Below, one piece after another: positions 22,979 to 33,720 of a stretch of DNA of 64,000 nt. The notes beneath the pieces are model-generated. The model made no database searches. It was not told where the DNA came from and was given only the letters and a program-made list of their open reading frames with translations. The stretch lies in contig QCCH01000001.1 of assembly GCA_003281315.1 (NCBI GenBank), positions 62,001 through 126,000 of the forward strand, written 5' to 3'. Every line of letters starts with the position of its first letter. Position 1 is the stretch's first letter. The DNA comes from Prochlorococcus sp. AG-347-K20 (GTDB lineage Bacteria; Cyanobacteriota; Cyanobacteriia; PCC-6307; Cyanobiaceae). The position numbers and the translations under genes were made by a program.

Positions 22979-23806
22979 TTGACTGATTTTTTGGTAGCTG
23001 CATTGCAAATTACGAGTACTTCAAATCTTGAAGCAAATTTTACTGAAGCAGAAGAACAGATCGAATTAGCTGCTAGAAGAGGTGCTGAGTTAATCGGATT
23101 GCCTGAGAATTTTGCTTTTTTAGGAGGAGATGATGAAAAACTTAGATTAGCTTCTGAATTGTCAGAGAAGTGTACAAATTTTCTAAAAACTATGTCACAA
23201 AGATATCAAGTATTTCTTTTAGGAGGAGGGTATCCTGTCCCTGCTGGTGATGATAGTCATACTTTTAATAGGTCAGCCTTATTTGGGAAAGATGGACAGA
23301 TTTTGGCAAAATACGACAAGATTCATTTGTTTGATGTTGATTTGCCAGATGGAAATCTATACAAGGAATCATCCACTATTTTATCTGGAGCAGAGTACCC
23401 ACCTGTTGTAGATGTCCCAGGTTTATGCAAAATCGGATTATCGATTTGTTACGACGTTAGATTTCCTGAACTCTATAGATATTTATCTTCTAATGGTGCA
23501 GAGCTAATTATGATTCCCGCAGCTTTTACAGCATTTACTGGAAAAGATCATTGGCAAATCCTATTACAAGCACGAGCAATTGAGAATACAGCATATGTAG
23601 TCGCTCCAGCTCAAACTGGTATTCATTATGGAAGAAGGCAAAGTCATGGCCATGCAATGGTAATAGACCCTTGGGGTACAGTTTTATCTGATGCCGGAAA
23701 AACTCAGGGAGCTGCAATAGCACCTGCTGATAAAGAAAGAGTAAAGAAAATTAGGGAGCAGATGCCAAGCCTTAAACATAGAAAAAACAAATTGTTTTCA
23801 AACTAA
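22979..23806 (+). CDS. carbon-nitrogen hydrolase (nitrilase superfamily, Nit-like)
   Basis: LPENFAF, KIHLFDVD, LSICYDVRFPELYR catalytic motifs. Confidence 0.92.
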   Translation: MTDFLVAALQITSTSNLEANFTEAEEQIELAARRGAELIGLPENFAFLGGDDEKLRLASELSEKCTNFLKTMSQRYQVFLLGGGYPVPAGDDSHTFNRSALFGKDGQILAKYDKIHLFDVDLPDGNLYKESSTILSGAEYPPVVDVPGLCKIGLSICYDVRFPELYRYLSSNGAELIMIPAAFTAFTGKDHWQILLQARAIENTAYVVAPAQTGIHYGRRQSHGHAMVIDPWGTVLSDAGKTQGAAIAPADKERVKKIREQMPSLKHRKNKLFSN

Positions 23807-24891
23807 TGAAAAAGTTATTAGATAATAGACTTTTTCGTTATTTATCCGTTTTTTTATTTTTAAATTCTTCAATCCTTCCAGTTAAATCTTCAAGTGCTCT
23901 TGCGGCATGGGCTATAAATACTAATGGGGTTTTAGAATTAAGAACTAAATCAAATACAAATTTAAAAGCATACTTTCAGAAGGCTAACCAAATATCGGGA
24001 GATAGATTCTGGATAGATTTCCCAGGAGAATTAAAAAATCCCAGAACAATAAACGGTAATGGCCCAATTAAAGAAATTAGATTAGGCAAACCAGATAAGG
24101 GTAAAACAAGGCTAGTAATTGAATTTAAGGAAGAGACTTATTTGAAACCTTTGACTTGGCAAATGGTTGGCTTAGATCAAAATAGATGGAGAATTAAACT
24201 ATTTAACTCAAAATATTCATTTAAAAAGATTGGTGAAGGTTTAGTTGAAAAGAAAATAGGAAATATCAAAGCAAATAAAAATTTAATTCATAAGAAGAAA
24301 AACAATTATGGTTACTTGAAACTACCAGAGGTAAAACGAAACAAGTTTGAGGTTGTAATCGATCCAGGACATGGAGGACCTGACCCAGGCGCAATAGGTA
24401 TAGGTGGTATTAGAGAAACTGATGTTGTCCTAGAGGTTTCAAAAATAGTTAAAAAATTACTTTCTGAGAAAGGTGTCAAAGTAAGGTTGACTAGAACAAA
24501 GGAAGTTGATTTGGATTTGCCTCCAAGAGTTTCTATTGCTAATAATACGAATGCAGATATTTTTGTAAGTATTCATGCAAATGCCTCAAGAGGTAAAAGA
24601 AGAGATATAAATGGATTGGAAACCTTTTATTACAGAGGGTGGAGAGGAAGATTACTCGCGAAAAGAATTCAAAAACAAATTTTAAGAGTTTCCCCTGGGA
24701 GTCCTGATCGAGGAGTTAAACAAGGTCGATTTTATGTAATTAAAAATACTAGGATGCCCGCAGTCCTTGTAGAAATTGGATTTTTAACGGGAAGATTAGA
24801 TGCAAGAAGATTAGAGAAAATAACCCATCGAAAACGATTAGCCTATGCAATTGCAAAAGGTATCCTCGAATATCTAGATAAAGTAGTGTGA
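23806..24891 (+). CDS. N-acetylmuramoyl-L-alanine amidase with AMIN-like N-terminus
   Basis: VVIDPGHGGPDPGAIG, SIHANAS, VLVEIGFLTG (Amidase_3). Confidence 0.93.
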   Translation: MKKLLDNRLFRYLSVFLFLNSSILPVKSSSALAAWAINTNGVLELRTKSNTNLKAYFQKANQISGDRFWIDFPGELKNPRTINGNGPIKEIRLGKPDKGKTRLVIEFKEETYLKPLTWQMVGLDQNRWRIKLFNSKYSFKKIGEGLVEKKIGNIKANKNLIHKKKNNYGYLKLPEVKRNKFEVVIDPGHGGPDPGAIGIGGIRETDVVLEVSKIVKKLLSEKGVKVRLTRTKEVDLDLPPRVSIANNTNADIFVSIHANASRGKRRDINGLETFYYRGWRGRLLAKRIQKQILRVSPGSPDRGVKQGRFYVIKNTRMPAVLVEIGFLTGRLDARRLEKITHRKRLAYAIAKGILEYLDKVV

Positions 24892-25682
24892 AACTTAAAA
24901 TAGGTATATTTGATAGCGGAATAGGTGGTTTTACTATCCTTAATTCTTTACTAAAAACTCGTAAAGATGTAGAAGTTTTTTATTTGGCTGATACAAAAAG
25001 AATACCTTTTGGGAACAAAAATTCTAAAGAAATTAGATTAATTGCAAAGGAGATTTGTACTTTTTTTGTTGATAAGAATTTGGATGCACTTTTAGTTGCT
25101 TGTAACACTACAAATGCTTGTGCGCTTGATATTCTAAAAGACAATCTAAAGGTCCCTTGTTTTGACCTTATAAACTCAGTATCTGAAATAGTTGATAAAC
25201 AAATAATTGGTGTCCTAGCAACACAAACCACTGTTCGATCATCGTATTACAAGAAAGCTATAAATGCTAAAAAAGAGAATACCATAATATTTCAGCAAGA
25301 ATGTCCAGAATTTGTATCAGAAATTGAAAAAGAAAAATTAAATCTTGATAAGTTAAATAGCCTATCAGACTTATACTTAAGACCACTAATAAACAAAAAT
25401 ATTGAAGAATTAATACTTGGATGTAGTCACTATCCTTTAATTTTTAACTTTTTAAGAAAAAAATTAGATTCAAATATAAAAATTATTGATCCATCGGTAG
25501 CATTAATAAAAATATTTAATGAATCTTTTAATATTCCAGAAACTGACCGCTATGAGAGTATTTCTTTCGAAAATGTAAAATTTTTTGTTACTTCAGAAAG
25601 AGATGAGTTTTCCAATAAAGTAAAATTTTGGCTTGGAATTAATAAAGAAATTAGGTTGGTTAACCTCCGAAGTAATGTTTGA
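24888..25682 (+). CDS. murI: glutamate racemase
   Basis: IFDSGIGGFTIL, LVACNTTNA, LILGCSHYPL. Confidence 0.95.
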   Translation: MKLKIGIFDSGIGGFTILNSLLKTRKDVEVFYLADTKRIPFGNKNSKEIRLIAKEICTFFVDKNLDALLVACNTTNACALDILKDNLKVPCFDLINSVSEIVDKQIIGVLATQTTVRSSYYKKAINAKKENTIIFQQECPEFVSEIEKEKLNLDKLNSLSDLYLRPLINKNIEELILGCSHYPLIFNFLRKKLDSNIKIIDPSVALIKIFNESFNIPETDRYESISFENVKFFVTSERDEFSNKVKFWLGINKEIRLVNLRSNV

Positions 25683-25709
25683 TTCCTTAAGATATGTAAG
25701 AGGTCAATC

Positions 25710-26681
25710 ATGAATACAGTAACAGAGCTACTCCAACCAGTTGAAAATGATCTTGATGATCTTATTTTAGAACTGAAAAATCTAATAGGAGCTGGTCACC
25801 CAATTCTTCAAGCCGCAGCAGAACACCTTTTTAGTGCTGGGGGAAAAAGGTTGAGACCTGGAATAGTTTTATTGATTTCGAAAGCTATATCTCCCAAATT
25901 TTGCTTGACAACCAAACATAAAAGGCTTGCTGAAATAACTGAGATGATTCATACAGCCTCATTAGTTCATGATGATGTTGTTGATGAGGCGTCTACAAGA
26001 AGAGGAGTAGATACAGTTCATAGTAGATTTAATACCAGAGTAGCTGTTTTGGCGGGTGACTTTTTATTCGCTCAAGCAAGTTGGCACCTAGCAAATCTTG
26101 ATAATGTAAATGTAGTTAAATTACTTAGTAGAGTAATAATGGATTTAGCAGAGGGTGAAATTAAACAAAATTTAAATAGATTTGATTCGGCTCAATCTTT
26201 TTCCAAATACATTAATAAAAGTTATTGTAAAACTGCATCATTAATAGCCAATAGTTGCAAAGCAGCTGGAGTTTTGAGTGGGATTAATAAGGAAAACTTA
26301 ACTTCGTTGTATGATTTTGGCAAAAATATTGGTTTGGCATTCCAAGTTGTAGATGATATTCTTGACTTTACTGGAAATGATAAACAACTTGGAAAACCTG
26401 CTGTAAGTGATCTTGCTAGTGGTTATCTTACTGCCCCTGTTTTATATGCCTTAGAAGAAAATAAACAATTGTCAGTTCTTATTAATAGAGAACTTGCTGA
26501 AAAAGATGATTTAGATGTTGCTCTTGATATCATCATGAATTCTAAAGCTATTGAAAGTTCGAGGAAACTGGCTGAGGATTTTGCAATGCTTTCTAAAGAA
26601 GCTATAGTTTGGCTTCCTGATTCAGAATATAAAAGAGCTTTAATGGCTCTTCCAGAATTTGTTCTAAGCCGTATTTATTAA
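25710..26681 (+). CDS. sds: solanesyl/long-chain polyprenyl diphosphate synthase
   Basis: GGKRLRPGIVLL, LVHDDVVDEASTRRG, FQVVDDILDF. Confidence 0.93.
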   Translation: MNTVTELLQPVENDLDDLILELKNLIGAGHPILQAAAEHLFSAGGKRLRPGIVLLISKAISPKFCLTTKHKRLAEITEMIHTASLVHDDVVDEASTRRGVDTVHSRFNTRVAVLAGDFLFAQASWHLANLDNVNVVKLLSRVIMDLAEGEIKQNLNRFDSAQSFSKYINKSYCKTASLIANSCKAAGVLSGINKENLTSLYDFGKNIGLAFQVVDDILDFTGNDKQLGKPAVSDLASGYLTAPVLYALEENKQLSVLINRELAEKDDLDVALDIIMNSKAIESSRKLAEDFAMLSKEAIVWLPDSEYKRALMALPEFVLSRIY

Positions 26682-26775
26682 ATCTACTAGAAATAAATCT
26701 TTGAGCTTAATTAATATTAAAATTTTTGAAAACCCTAATTTTTTCGACTAAATTTATTAAGCATAGATTTATTTA

Positions 26776-28758
26776 ATGTCATTAGATAAAAAAAATTCAA
26801 TCAATAACATACTTCAAGAAAAGAGAATTTTCCCTCCATCAAACAATTTTGCAGAAAACTCAAATATTAGTACTCAAGAAGAATTAATAAGTCTAAAAAA
26901 ACAAGCATCAGATAATCCTATCCAATTTTGGAAATCTTTTGCAAAATCTGAATTAGATTGGTTTGAGCCATTTCAAACTGTATTAGATGACGAAAATGCG
27001 CCCTTTTTAAAATGGTTTAAAGAAGGGAAACTCAATATTACATATAACTGCTTAGATAGACATATTAAGAGAGGGCTTGGAGGAAAGACTGCACTTATAT
27101 GGGAAGGCGAACCCGGAGATAGCAAAAAATATACTTACGAAGAACTTCTAAAAGAGGTATGTAAAGCAGCTAATGCATTAAAAGAAATTGGTGTAAAAAA
27201 AGGAGATTTGGTATGTATTTATATGCCGATGATTCCTGAAGCGATGTTTGCGATGTTAGCTTGTGCAAGAATTGGCGCACCTCATTCAGTTGTCTTTGGG
27301 GGATTTTCTTCAGAAGCTTTAAAAGATAGGTTAATTGATGGAAACGCAAGATTTATTGTTACTGCTGATGGTGGCTTTAGAAAAGATAAGGTGATTGAAC
27401 TTAAGAAAGCAGTTGATGCGGCCATTGAAAGTGGGGCAGATAAAGTTGTTGAAAAAGTTGTTGTTGTTCAACGATCCCAAAAAAATATATCGATGGTTGA
27501 TGATAGGGATATTTGGTGGCACGAATTATTAAAAGATCAAAAAGATCATTGTGAACCAGAAATAATGAATAGCGAAGATAGACTTTTTATTCTTTATACT
27601 TCAGGCTCTACTGGAAAGCCCAAAGGTGTAGTTCACACTACAGGTGGTTACAATCTTTGGTCCCATTTGACATTTAAATGGATTTTTGACTTAAAAGATG
27701 AGGATATTTACTGGTGTACTGCTGATGTTGGTTGGATTACAGGTCATAGTTACATAGTTTATGGGCCTTTATCTAATGGTGCTACAACCTTAATGTATGA
27801 GGGAGTGCCAAGACCCTCAAATCTAGGGGCTTTTTGGGAAATTGTTCAAAAATATAAGGTTTCTATTTTTTATACTGCACCAACTGCAATAAGAGCATTT
27901 ATGAAGTCTGGGCGTGAAATACCTGATAAGTATAATTTGGAGAGTCTTAGACTTTTGGGCACAGTTGGTGAACCAATTAATCCTGAAGCATGGATGTGGT
28001 ACAAGGATGTTATTGGTAAAGATAAATGCCCTATTGTTGATACTTGGTGGCAAACAGAGACTGGTGGGGTGATGATAAGTCCCTTACCTGGAGTCGTTGC
28101 TACAAAGCCAGGTTCAGCTACTTTCCCTCTGCCAGGAATCGAAGTTGAAATTGTCGATAAGAATGGAGATAAGGTTAAGGAGAACGAGGGTGGATATTTA
28201 ATTATTAAGAAACCTTGGCCAGGAATGATGAGAACAATTCACGGAAACTCAGAGAGATATTTGGAGAGTTATTGGGAATATATTTCCTTTAAAGGAGAAA
28301 AAAATGTTTATTTTGCTGGAGATGGAGCACGCATTGATGAAGATGGATATATATGGATTATGGGAAGAGTTGATGATGTCATAAGTGTTTCAGGACATCG
28401 GTTAGGAACAATGGAAATAGAATCTGCTTTGGTAAGTCATAAATCAGTTGCAGAGTCTGCAGTCGTTGGCAAAAAAGATGATTTAAAAGGTGAAGTTATA
28501 GTTGCTTTCGTATCTCTAGAGAAAGACGTGAACGGTTCTTCAGAATTAGTAGAGGATCTAAAGAAACATGTTGTTAATGAAATTGGAATTATCGCAAAAC
28601 CTGAAAAGATTATAATTTCTGACTCTCTTCCGAAAACACGTAGTGGAAAAATTATGAGGCGAATTTTAAGATCTTTGGCTGCTGGAGAAAAAATTAGCGG
28701 TGATATAAGCACTCTTGAAGATAGTTCTGTTTTGGAAAAACTGAAAGAATTATCCTAG
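26776..28758 (+). CDS. acs: acetyl-CoA synthetase
   Basis: [43 protein letters not shown]. Confidence 0.96.
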   Translation: MSLDKKNSINNILQEKRIFPPSNNFAENSNISTQEELISLKKQASDNPIQFWKSFAKSELDWFEPFQTVLDDENAPFLKWFKEGKLNITYNCLDRHIKRGLGGKTALIWEGEPGDSKKYTYEELLKEVCKAANALKEIGVKKGDLVCIYMPMIPEAMFAMLACARIGAPHSVVFGGFSSEALKDRLIDGNARFIVTADGGFRKDKVIELKKAVDAAIESGADKVVEKVVVVQRSQKNISMVDDRDIWWHELLKDQKDHCEPEIMNSEDRLFILYTSGSTGKPKGVVHTTGGYNLWSHLTFKWIFDLKDEDIYWCTADVGWITGHSYIVYGPLSNGATTLMYEGVPRPSNLGAFWEIVQKYKVSIFYTAPTAIRAFMKSGREIPDKYNLESLRLLGTVGEPINPEAWMWYKDVIGKDKCPIVDTWWQTETGGVMISPLPGVVATKPGSATFPLPGIEVEIVDKNGDKVKENEGGYLIIKKPWPGMMRTIHGNSERYLESYWEYISFKGEKNVYFAGDGARIDEDGYIWIMGRVDDVISVSGHRLGTMEIESALVSHKSVAESAVVGKKDDLKGEVIVAFVSLEKDVNGSSELVEDLKKHVVNEIGIIAKPEKIIISDSLPKTRSGKIMRRILRSLAAGEKISGDISTLEDSSVLEKLKELS

Positions 28759-29477
28759 TCAGATTCATCAATTAAATTGGAAATTTTTTTTATAGTATTT
28801 CTTTTGAATTCATCATCGGCCCAGTCTCCCAAAAAATTTTCTCTTAGTCCTGCGCTTGCAATTATAGTGTGTGTACCTTTTAACATTACCCCCTTAGAAT
28901 TATCTTCTTTTCTTGCTTTCAGACAAGAAAATAATTTGTCTGTTTGATCTAATTCGTCTGAGTTGAATTTTATTAGGAAGTTATTTTTTTGATTATATGT
29001 TTTTTCTATTAATCGCAAAGTTCTTTCAGGGCTTGGGCTGAATTCACTGTTGAATTCTAATTTTTGAGAAATTTGTTTCAATAATGGAATAGATTTGTTA
29101 GCACTGAAGTTATTAAAACTTATTGATATGAATTTTTCGCAATTTCTTCCACCATCAGGGGAAATTAGATGAAGTTTGCAGCCTAGACTATGACCAATTC
29201 TTATGGATGGAATTGATGTTCCTATTCTCTTTGATAAAGATATGCGGCAATTCTTGAAATCCCTCCATGCTTTAATAGCAAGTTGTTGGTGATCAAATTG
29301 TGGAGTGTATTTATATGCATGTACTGCATAGTTTTTATTAATTAAACTCTCGATGAATCTTCTATAAGTTAAATCTGGTTTAGAAGCTAGATAACTTCCA
29401 CCAATAAATTCCGCAATTTTTTTAGGATTTGAAGGCCAATAACAAAAATTATTAAATTGATATTTTGTAAAAGTCAT
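28755..29477 (-). CDS. DUF1350 protein (alpha/beta-hydrolase-like)
   Basis: [13 protein letters not shown] nucleophile-elbow-like motif in a plant/cyanobacterial family. Confidence 0.75.
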   Translation of the reverse strand: MTFTKYQFNNFCYWPSNPKKIAEFIGGSYLASKPDLTYRRFIESLINKNYAVHAYKYTPQFDHQQLAIKAWRDFKNCRISLSKRIGTSIPSIRIGHSLGCKLHLISPDGGRNCEKFISISFNNFSANKSIPLLKQISQKLEFNSEFSPSPERTLRLIEKTYNQKNNFLIKFNSDELDQTDKLFSCLKARKEDNSKGVMLKGTHTIIASAGLRENFLGDWADDEFKRNTIKKISNLIDESD

Positions 29478-29594
29478 CTTTCATAAACTAAGAATGTTTC
29501 AAAAATTATTGTCTAATCTTGTTTCTTAATTTATATTAATTTAAAAGAAATTTTTATTAAATGCGTCAAAATAAATGAAAGTGTTTTCAGCTAA

Positions 29595-30374
29595 TTGGAA
29601 CTATCTAACAAAAAAGAATTAAATCAATTGGATATTCTTCAGGATCAAGTTATAAGTTATCCATCTGAAGATAGTGTTGCAAATCAGAATAAAAAAATTG
29701 AAAAAATTTTAATTCTTGATACTGAAACAACAGGTTTAGATGTAAATAAAGATGAAGTGATAGAGATAGGTTGTATTTTGTTTGATGTATCGTTTAAATG
29801 TGTACTTTCACAGGTCTCATTCTTATTCCCGGTTAATAATAATGAAGCAGAATATGTTAATGGCATATCTGCAGAAGTAACTAATATCTCTCAACCATGG
29901 GAAGATGGATTGAATTTTTTCTTAAAACTTGTTGATTGTTCGGATTTCATTGTCGCGCATAACGTAGAGTTTGATAAAAAATGGTTTGGGAAAGGAAGAT
30001 TACCTAAACTTAATAAAAAATGGATATGCAGTTTAGAAGATATTAATTGGTCTTTTCAAAAATCACTAAAAAACAGACCCTCAGTAACTGATCTAGCTTT
30101 ATCTTTTTCAATACCAGTTTGGAATTTACATAGAGCTTTATCTGATTGCTTTTACATATCTGAGGTCTTCAAAAAATGTGATAATTTAGAGGAACTTTTA
30201 CTTAAAGCTACCGAACCGAGGTTTTTATACAAGGCACTGATTAGTTACGAAGATAGGTCTTTAGCTAAAAATGCTGGGTTCAGATGGAATAGTCCTGTAC
30301 AAGGAGCTTGGTCAAGAAAATTAACTACTGATGAGGCAAAAAACCTTGATTTTAGAGTAGAGATTTTGAATTAA
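29595..30374 (+). CDS. DnaQ-like 3'-5' exonuclease
   Basis: ILDTETTGLDVNKDEVIEIG, VAHNVEFDKKW, HRALSDC. Confidence 0.88.
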   Translation: MELSNKKELNQLDILQDQVISYPSEDSVANQNKKIEKILILDTETTGLDVNKDEVIEIGCILFDVSFKCVLSQVSFLFPVNNNEAEYVNGISAEVTNISQPWEDGLNFFLKLVDCSDFIVAHNVEFDKKWFGKGRLPKLNKKWICSLEDINWSFQKSLKNRPSVTDLALSFSIPVWNLHRALSDCFYISEVFKKCDNLEELLLKATEPRFLYKALISYEDRSLAKNAGFRWNSPVQGAWSRKLTTDEAKNLDFRVEILN

Positions 30375-30404
30375 TATTTAATAAATTTTTGACTATGAAA
30401 ATAT

Positions 30405-30827
30405 TTAGTGCATATTACAAGGCATCCATTTATTACCCATTTTATGTGCTCCAACACATCCGTATTTTGAGGCAGCTTCTTCAGCATCTTGTTTAGTGTT
30501 AAATAGATCTGACATCATATTTTCCTTATTTGAATTTGAAATTTGTTTGGAATGATTATGATGATTGTTATCAGAATTAGGTGAATACTCCCATATTCCC
30601 ATAGTAGTAACACCGGCAGAGATAATTCCCATCCCAACTACTGATAAATTGACTATTCCCATTGCTACAGCACCAAAAGAAAATACGCCCATTGGTACTA
30701 CCCCAATACTTATTACTCCCATTGGCACTATTCCTATTGAAACTATACCAAGAGGTGCTATTCCAAAAGCAATTTTTTTTGGCTTCGTACCGCAATGCTG
30801 ATTGTCTTGACTTTTATTAATTCCCAA
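30405..30827 (-). CDS. decapeptide-repeat hydrophobic protein with C-terminal DUF3721 domain
   Basis: Six approximate 10-residue repeats (IAPLGIVSIG ... VTTMGIWEYS), His/Asn linker, then DLFNTKQDAEEAASKYGCVGAHKMGNKWMPCNMH. Confidence 0.8.
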   Translation of the reverse strand: MGINKSQDNQHCGTKPKKIAFGIAPLGIVSIGIVPMGVISIGVVPMGVFSFGAVAMGIVNLSVVGMGIISAGVTTMGIWEYSPNSDNNHHNHSKQISNSNKENMMSDLFNTKQDAEEAASKYGCVGAHKMGNKWMPCNMH

Positions 30828-30853
30828 TAGTTTTTCTAAATGTTAGATTAAAA

Positions 30854-32206
30854 TTGTCTCACAGAATAACTAACCAAAGATTAATTTCTAGAGGAATTAA
30901 AAATTTTGAATTATTTTTTAGAACTTTGAATAACTTAAAAAATCTTAGAGGAACGGTAGATTTGCTGCCGGATCAATTAATAAAGTGGCAAAACGTTGAG
31001 AAAATTGTATTGGAACAGCTTTCAAGAGCATCCATTAAAGAAATAAGAACACCAATACTGGAAATGACCGAGTTATTTATAAGAGGAATTGGTGAAGGAA
31101 CAGATGTTGTCAGTAAGGAAATGTATACATTTCTTGATAGGGGGGAGAGATCCTGTACTCTCAGACCCGAAGGAACAGCCTCAGTCGCACGAGCGTTAAT
31201 ACAAAATGGAATATCGTCAAATCCTCTTCAAAAACTTTGGTACATGGGGCCTATGTTTCGATATGAAAGACCCCAAGCAGGTAGGCAAAGACAGTTTCAT
31301 CAGTTAGGCGTTGAGTTTATAGGGCATGATTCAGTAAGAAGTGATGTTGAAATTATTGCTTTAGCTTGGGATATCTTAGGAAAATTAGGAATAAAAGAAC
31401 TCAATCTTGAAATAAATACTTTAGGTGATACAAATGACAGATCAAATTTTCAAAAATCTTTTTTAAAATGGCTAGAAATAAATAAAGATTCTTTAGATTT
31501 AGATTCTCAGAATAGGATTACTAAAAACCCTTTGAGGATTTTGGACTCAAAGAATATTCAAACAAAAAAATCTCTTGAAAATGCACCAAGACTATTTGAT
31601 TTTTTGTCTGAAAAAAGTCATAACAGATATTCAAACTTAAAAAAACAATTGGAGGCTTTAAAAATACCTTACGTGGAAAATTTTAATTTAGTAAGAGGTT
31701 TAGATTATTACACCCATACTGCTTTTGAAATCACTAGTGGTGCTTTAGGTTCCCAAGCTACAGTTTGCGGGGGAGGAAGATACGATGATTTAATAAAACA
31801 AATGGGAGGGCCAAATACCCCGGCAATTGGATTTGCTATTGGTCTAGAAAGATTAATTCTACTAGCAGGAAAAGATCTTGAAGTTCCAAGAAATACTGAT
31901 ATTTACATTATTAATCAAGGCTTAATTGCTGAATCATTAGCTTTGGATTTATCTAGAAAATTAAGAAATTATGATTTGATAGTTGAGTTGGATTTAAGTG
32001 GAGCCTCATTTTCTAAACAATTTAAAAAAGCAAATAAACAAAAATCTAAAAGTATTATTGTAATTGGGGATGATGAGGCAGTTAAAGGTGAATTTATTAT
32101 AAGGCTCTTTGATCAATCAGGTAATGGGAATGAAGAAGAGGTTATATCTTTTGAAAATGATATTGAATTGGGAAAATGGATAAATAACAATTTACTTGCA
32201 AAGTGA
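30854..32206 (+). CDS. hisS: histidyl-tRNA synthetase; ORF start likely upstream of the real start
   Basis: TLRPEGTASVARA, FRYERPQAGRQRQFHQLGVE, VCGGGRYDDL; conserved N-terminus begins near LKNLRGTVDLLP. Confidence 0.94.
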   Translation: MSHRITNQRLISRGIKNFELFFRTLNNLKNLRGTVDLLPDQLIKWQNVEKIVLEQLSRASIKEIRTPILEMTELFIRGIGEGTDVVSKEMYTFLDRGERSCTLRPEGTASVARALIQNGISSNPLQKLWYMGPMFRYERPQAGRQRQFHQLGVEFIGHDSVRSDVEIIALAWDILGKLGIKELNLEINTLGDTNDRSNFQKSFLKWLEINKDSLDLDSQNRITKNPLRILDSKNIQTKKSLENAPRLFDFLSEKSHNRYSNLKKQLEALKIPYVENFNLVRGLDYYTHTAFEITSGALGSQATVCGGGRYDDLIKQMGGPNTPAIGFAIGLERLILLAGKDLEVPRNTDIYIINQGLIAESLALDLSRKLRNYDLIVELDLSGASFSKQFKKANKQKSKSIIVIGDDEAVKGEFIIRLFDQSGNGNEEEVISFENDIELGKWINNNLLAK

Positions 32207-32475
32207 TGCTTTTAAAGTTTGTGATAATTTTTCTTTTAATATTTATTTTCTTTTATTTAAGGAATTTTCTTAAATTAAATAGAAAACAAAAAGTTTTGAA
32301 GGCTAAAAAATTAACAACTTTCAATAAAAAGAATCTTAATAACTGGATGAATTTAACTAAAAAAGAAAGATATAACTTATCTAAACAAGATTCTGTTAAT
32401 TATATGGATAGAAGAAAACTTTTATTAGACGAAATTAGAACTGAATATAAGAAAATATCTAGAAAAAATTCTTAG
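32203..32475 (+). CDS. hypothetical protein with one N-terminal TM helix
   Basis: ORF overlapping hisS by 4 bp; hydrophobic N-terminus. Confidence 0.6.
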   Translation: MMLLKFVIIFLLIFIFFYLRNFLKLNRKQKVLKAKKLTTFNKKNLNNWMNLTKKERYNLSKQDSVNYMDRRKLLLDEIRTEYKKISRKNS

Positions 32476-32498
32476 AGGAATATTAAGAAAAAATAATT

Positions 32499-32798
32499 AT
32501 GGAAAATTACTGGACTTCTAATAAAACCATAAATGGATTGAGACATTTTGTTTTAGTAAATAAGATTAAAGAAAAAGGAAATATTAGTTTTTTAATGGTT
32601 TCTGTCCTTGATTCTGAGATTAACTTAACAGCTACATACGAAGAATTAATAAATAGTAGAAATTGGCAAAAGGGTTGGATCAATCTTTCAAAGCATCAAT
32701 CGATTACAGAAGAATACCTTAGCTATAAATCCATAATTAAAGGGGAGGGTATCGATGAGATATTCATTAATGAAGATTCTTTATTTAATATTTCTTAA
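32499..32798 (+). CDS. hypothetical protein (conserved picocyanobacterial type)
   Basis: 99-aa ORF in a same-strand run with good spacing. Confidence 0.6.
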   Translation: MENYWTSNKTINGLRHFVLVNKIKEKGNISFLMVSVLDSEINLTATYEELINSRNWQKGWINLSKHQSITEEYLSYKSIIKGEGIDEIFINEDSLFNIS

Positions 32799-32934
32799 TT
32801 TGATATAAATCTTTCAAATCTCTTTTCTCTGTAAATACTAGGTTTTTTGTGACTTAATAATTATTTAAAAGTTTTACCCCTTTCAAAAAAATAAAATTAA
32901 CGTTATCAAGGATTAATTATATTTACTTAATTCA

Positions 32935-33168
32935 ATGTTAGGGGATATGTGGAGCTCATCTGAGTTTACCTCTGAAAAACTGGGAATAACTGAAATTAAA
33001 CTTTCTTTTTTACGTGAAAATGGAATACTCAAGCCTGGGATTCATTGGAAAAGCTCTCCACTCGGTCAGAAAAAACCTTGGAAACCCAAAGCGCTTTACA
33101 ATGTAAAAATGTGCAGAGAAATAATTAATAAATTTTATTCTGAAGAAAACTATAATATCGCAGCCTAA
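32935..33168 (+). CDS. small DNA-binding-like protein (excisionase/MerR-like helix-turn-helix)
   Basis: SEKLGITEIKLSFLRENGILKPGIHWKSSPLGQKKPWKPKALYNVKMCREII resembles Xis/MerR winged-helix layout. Confidence 0.55.
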   Translation: MLGDMWSSSEFTSEKLGITEIKLSFLRENGILKPGIHWKSSPLGQKKPWKPKALYNVKMCREIINKFYSEENYNIAA

Positions 33169-33213
33169 AAATTAATATATTTTTTGACTAACTTGGAAAA
33201 TAATTTCAAATTT

Positions 33214-33390
33214 TTATTCTATTAGGTTCTCATCCTCACACTCAATAAGAGTGTTTTGCAAAGTTGGATACAAGTTAATCATATTTATATATTGTTTCGA
33301 TTTTCTGTAAGATTTTGCAGCCTTTTTGTAATGAACTTCAGATTTCATTTCTAGTGAAAATTTTCTAGAAGACTCTTGAGAAGTAGTCAT
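33214..33390 (-). CDS. hypothetical 58-aa protein
   Basis: ORF read by eye below the supplied length cut-off: MTTSQESSRKFSLEMKSEVHYKKAAKSYRKSKQYINMINLYPTLQNTLIECEDENLIE. Confidence 0.45.
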   Translation of the reverse strand: MTTSQESSRKFSLEMKSEVHYKKAAKSYRKSKQYINMINLYPTLQNTLIECEDENLIE

Positions 33391-33617
33391 AATATTAGAT
33401 GTCTTATCCCATATTTAATAATTGTTTGAAAATGAGGCAATAACCTCCATGGTGTAATGAAACAAAACATCGTTTAATGTCAGCAAAATGAAATTTTTTT
33501 GACTTATTTGAATTTAAAAATACTGGTTTATTTGATAGAACTTATATCTCTGAGAATAATTTTTCTTCATTAAATCTACCTTTTTTACTCTTGTCTTGCC
33601 TTATGAAGATTTTTTGT

Positions 33618-33640
33618 TTAGTAATTACTAGGATTACTAA
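33618..33640. promoter_or_regulatory. perfect 8-bp inverted repeat upstream of pcb (TTAGTAAT-N7-ATTACTAA)
   Basis: Read directly from sequence; about 80 bp before the pcb start codon. Confidence 0.45.
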
Positions 33641-33720
33641 CCTTTACAATTTTGTTATGAATTCAACTGTTTGGTGAAATATAAAGTATTCTCAAAACGT
33701 TTAAGCTAATCAATTCCTAA

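Noticed and set aside
30565-30801. Plus-strand ORF with PIGT(T/I)PI repeats
   Set aside because: Mirror image of the decapeptide-repeat gene on the minus strand; the periodic translation is a by-product of the 30-bp DNA repeat.
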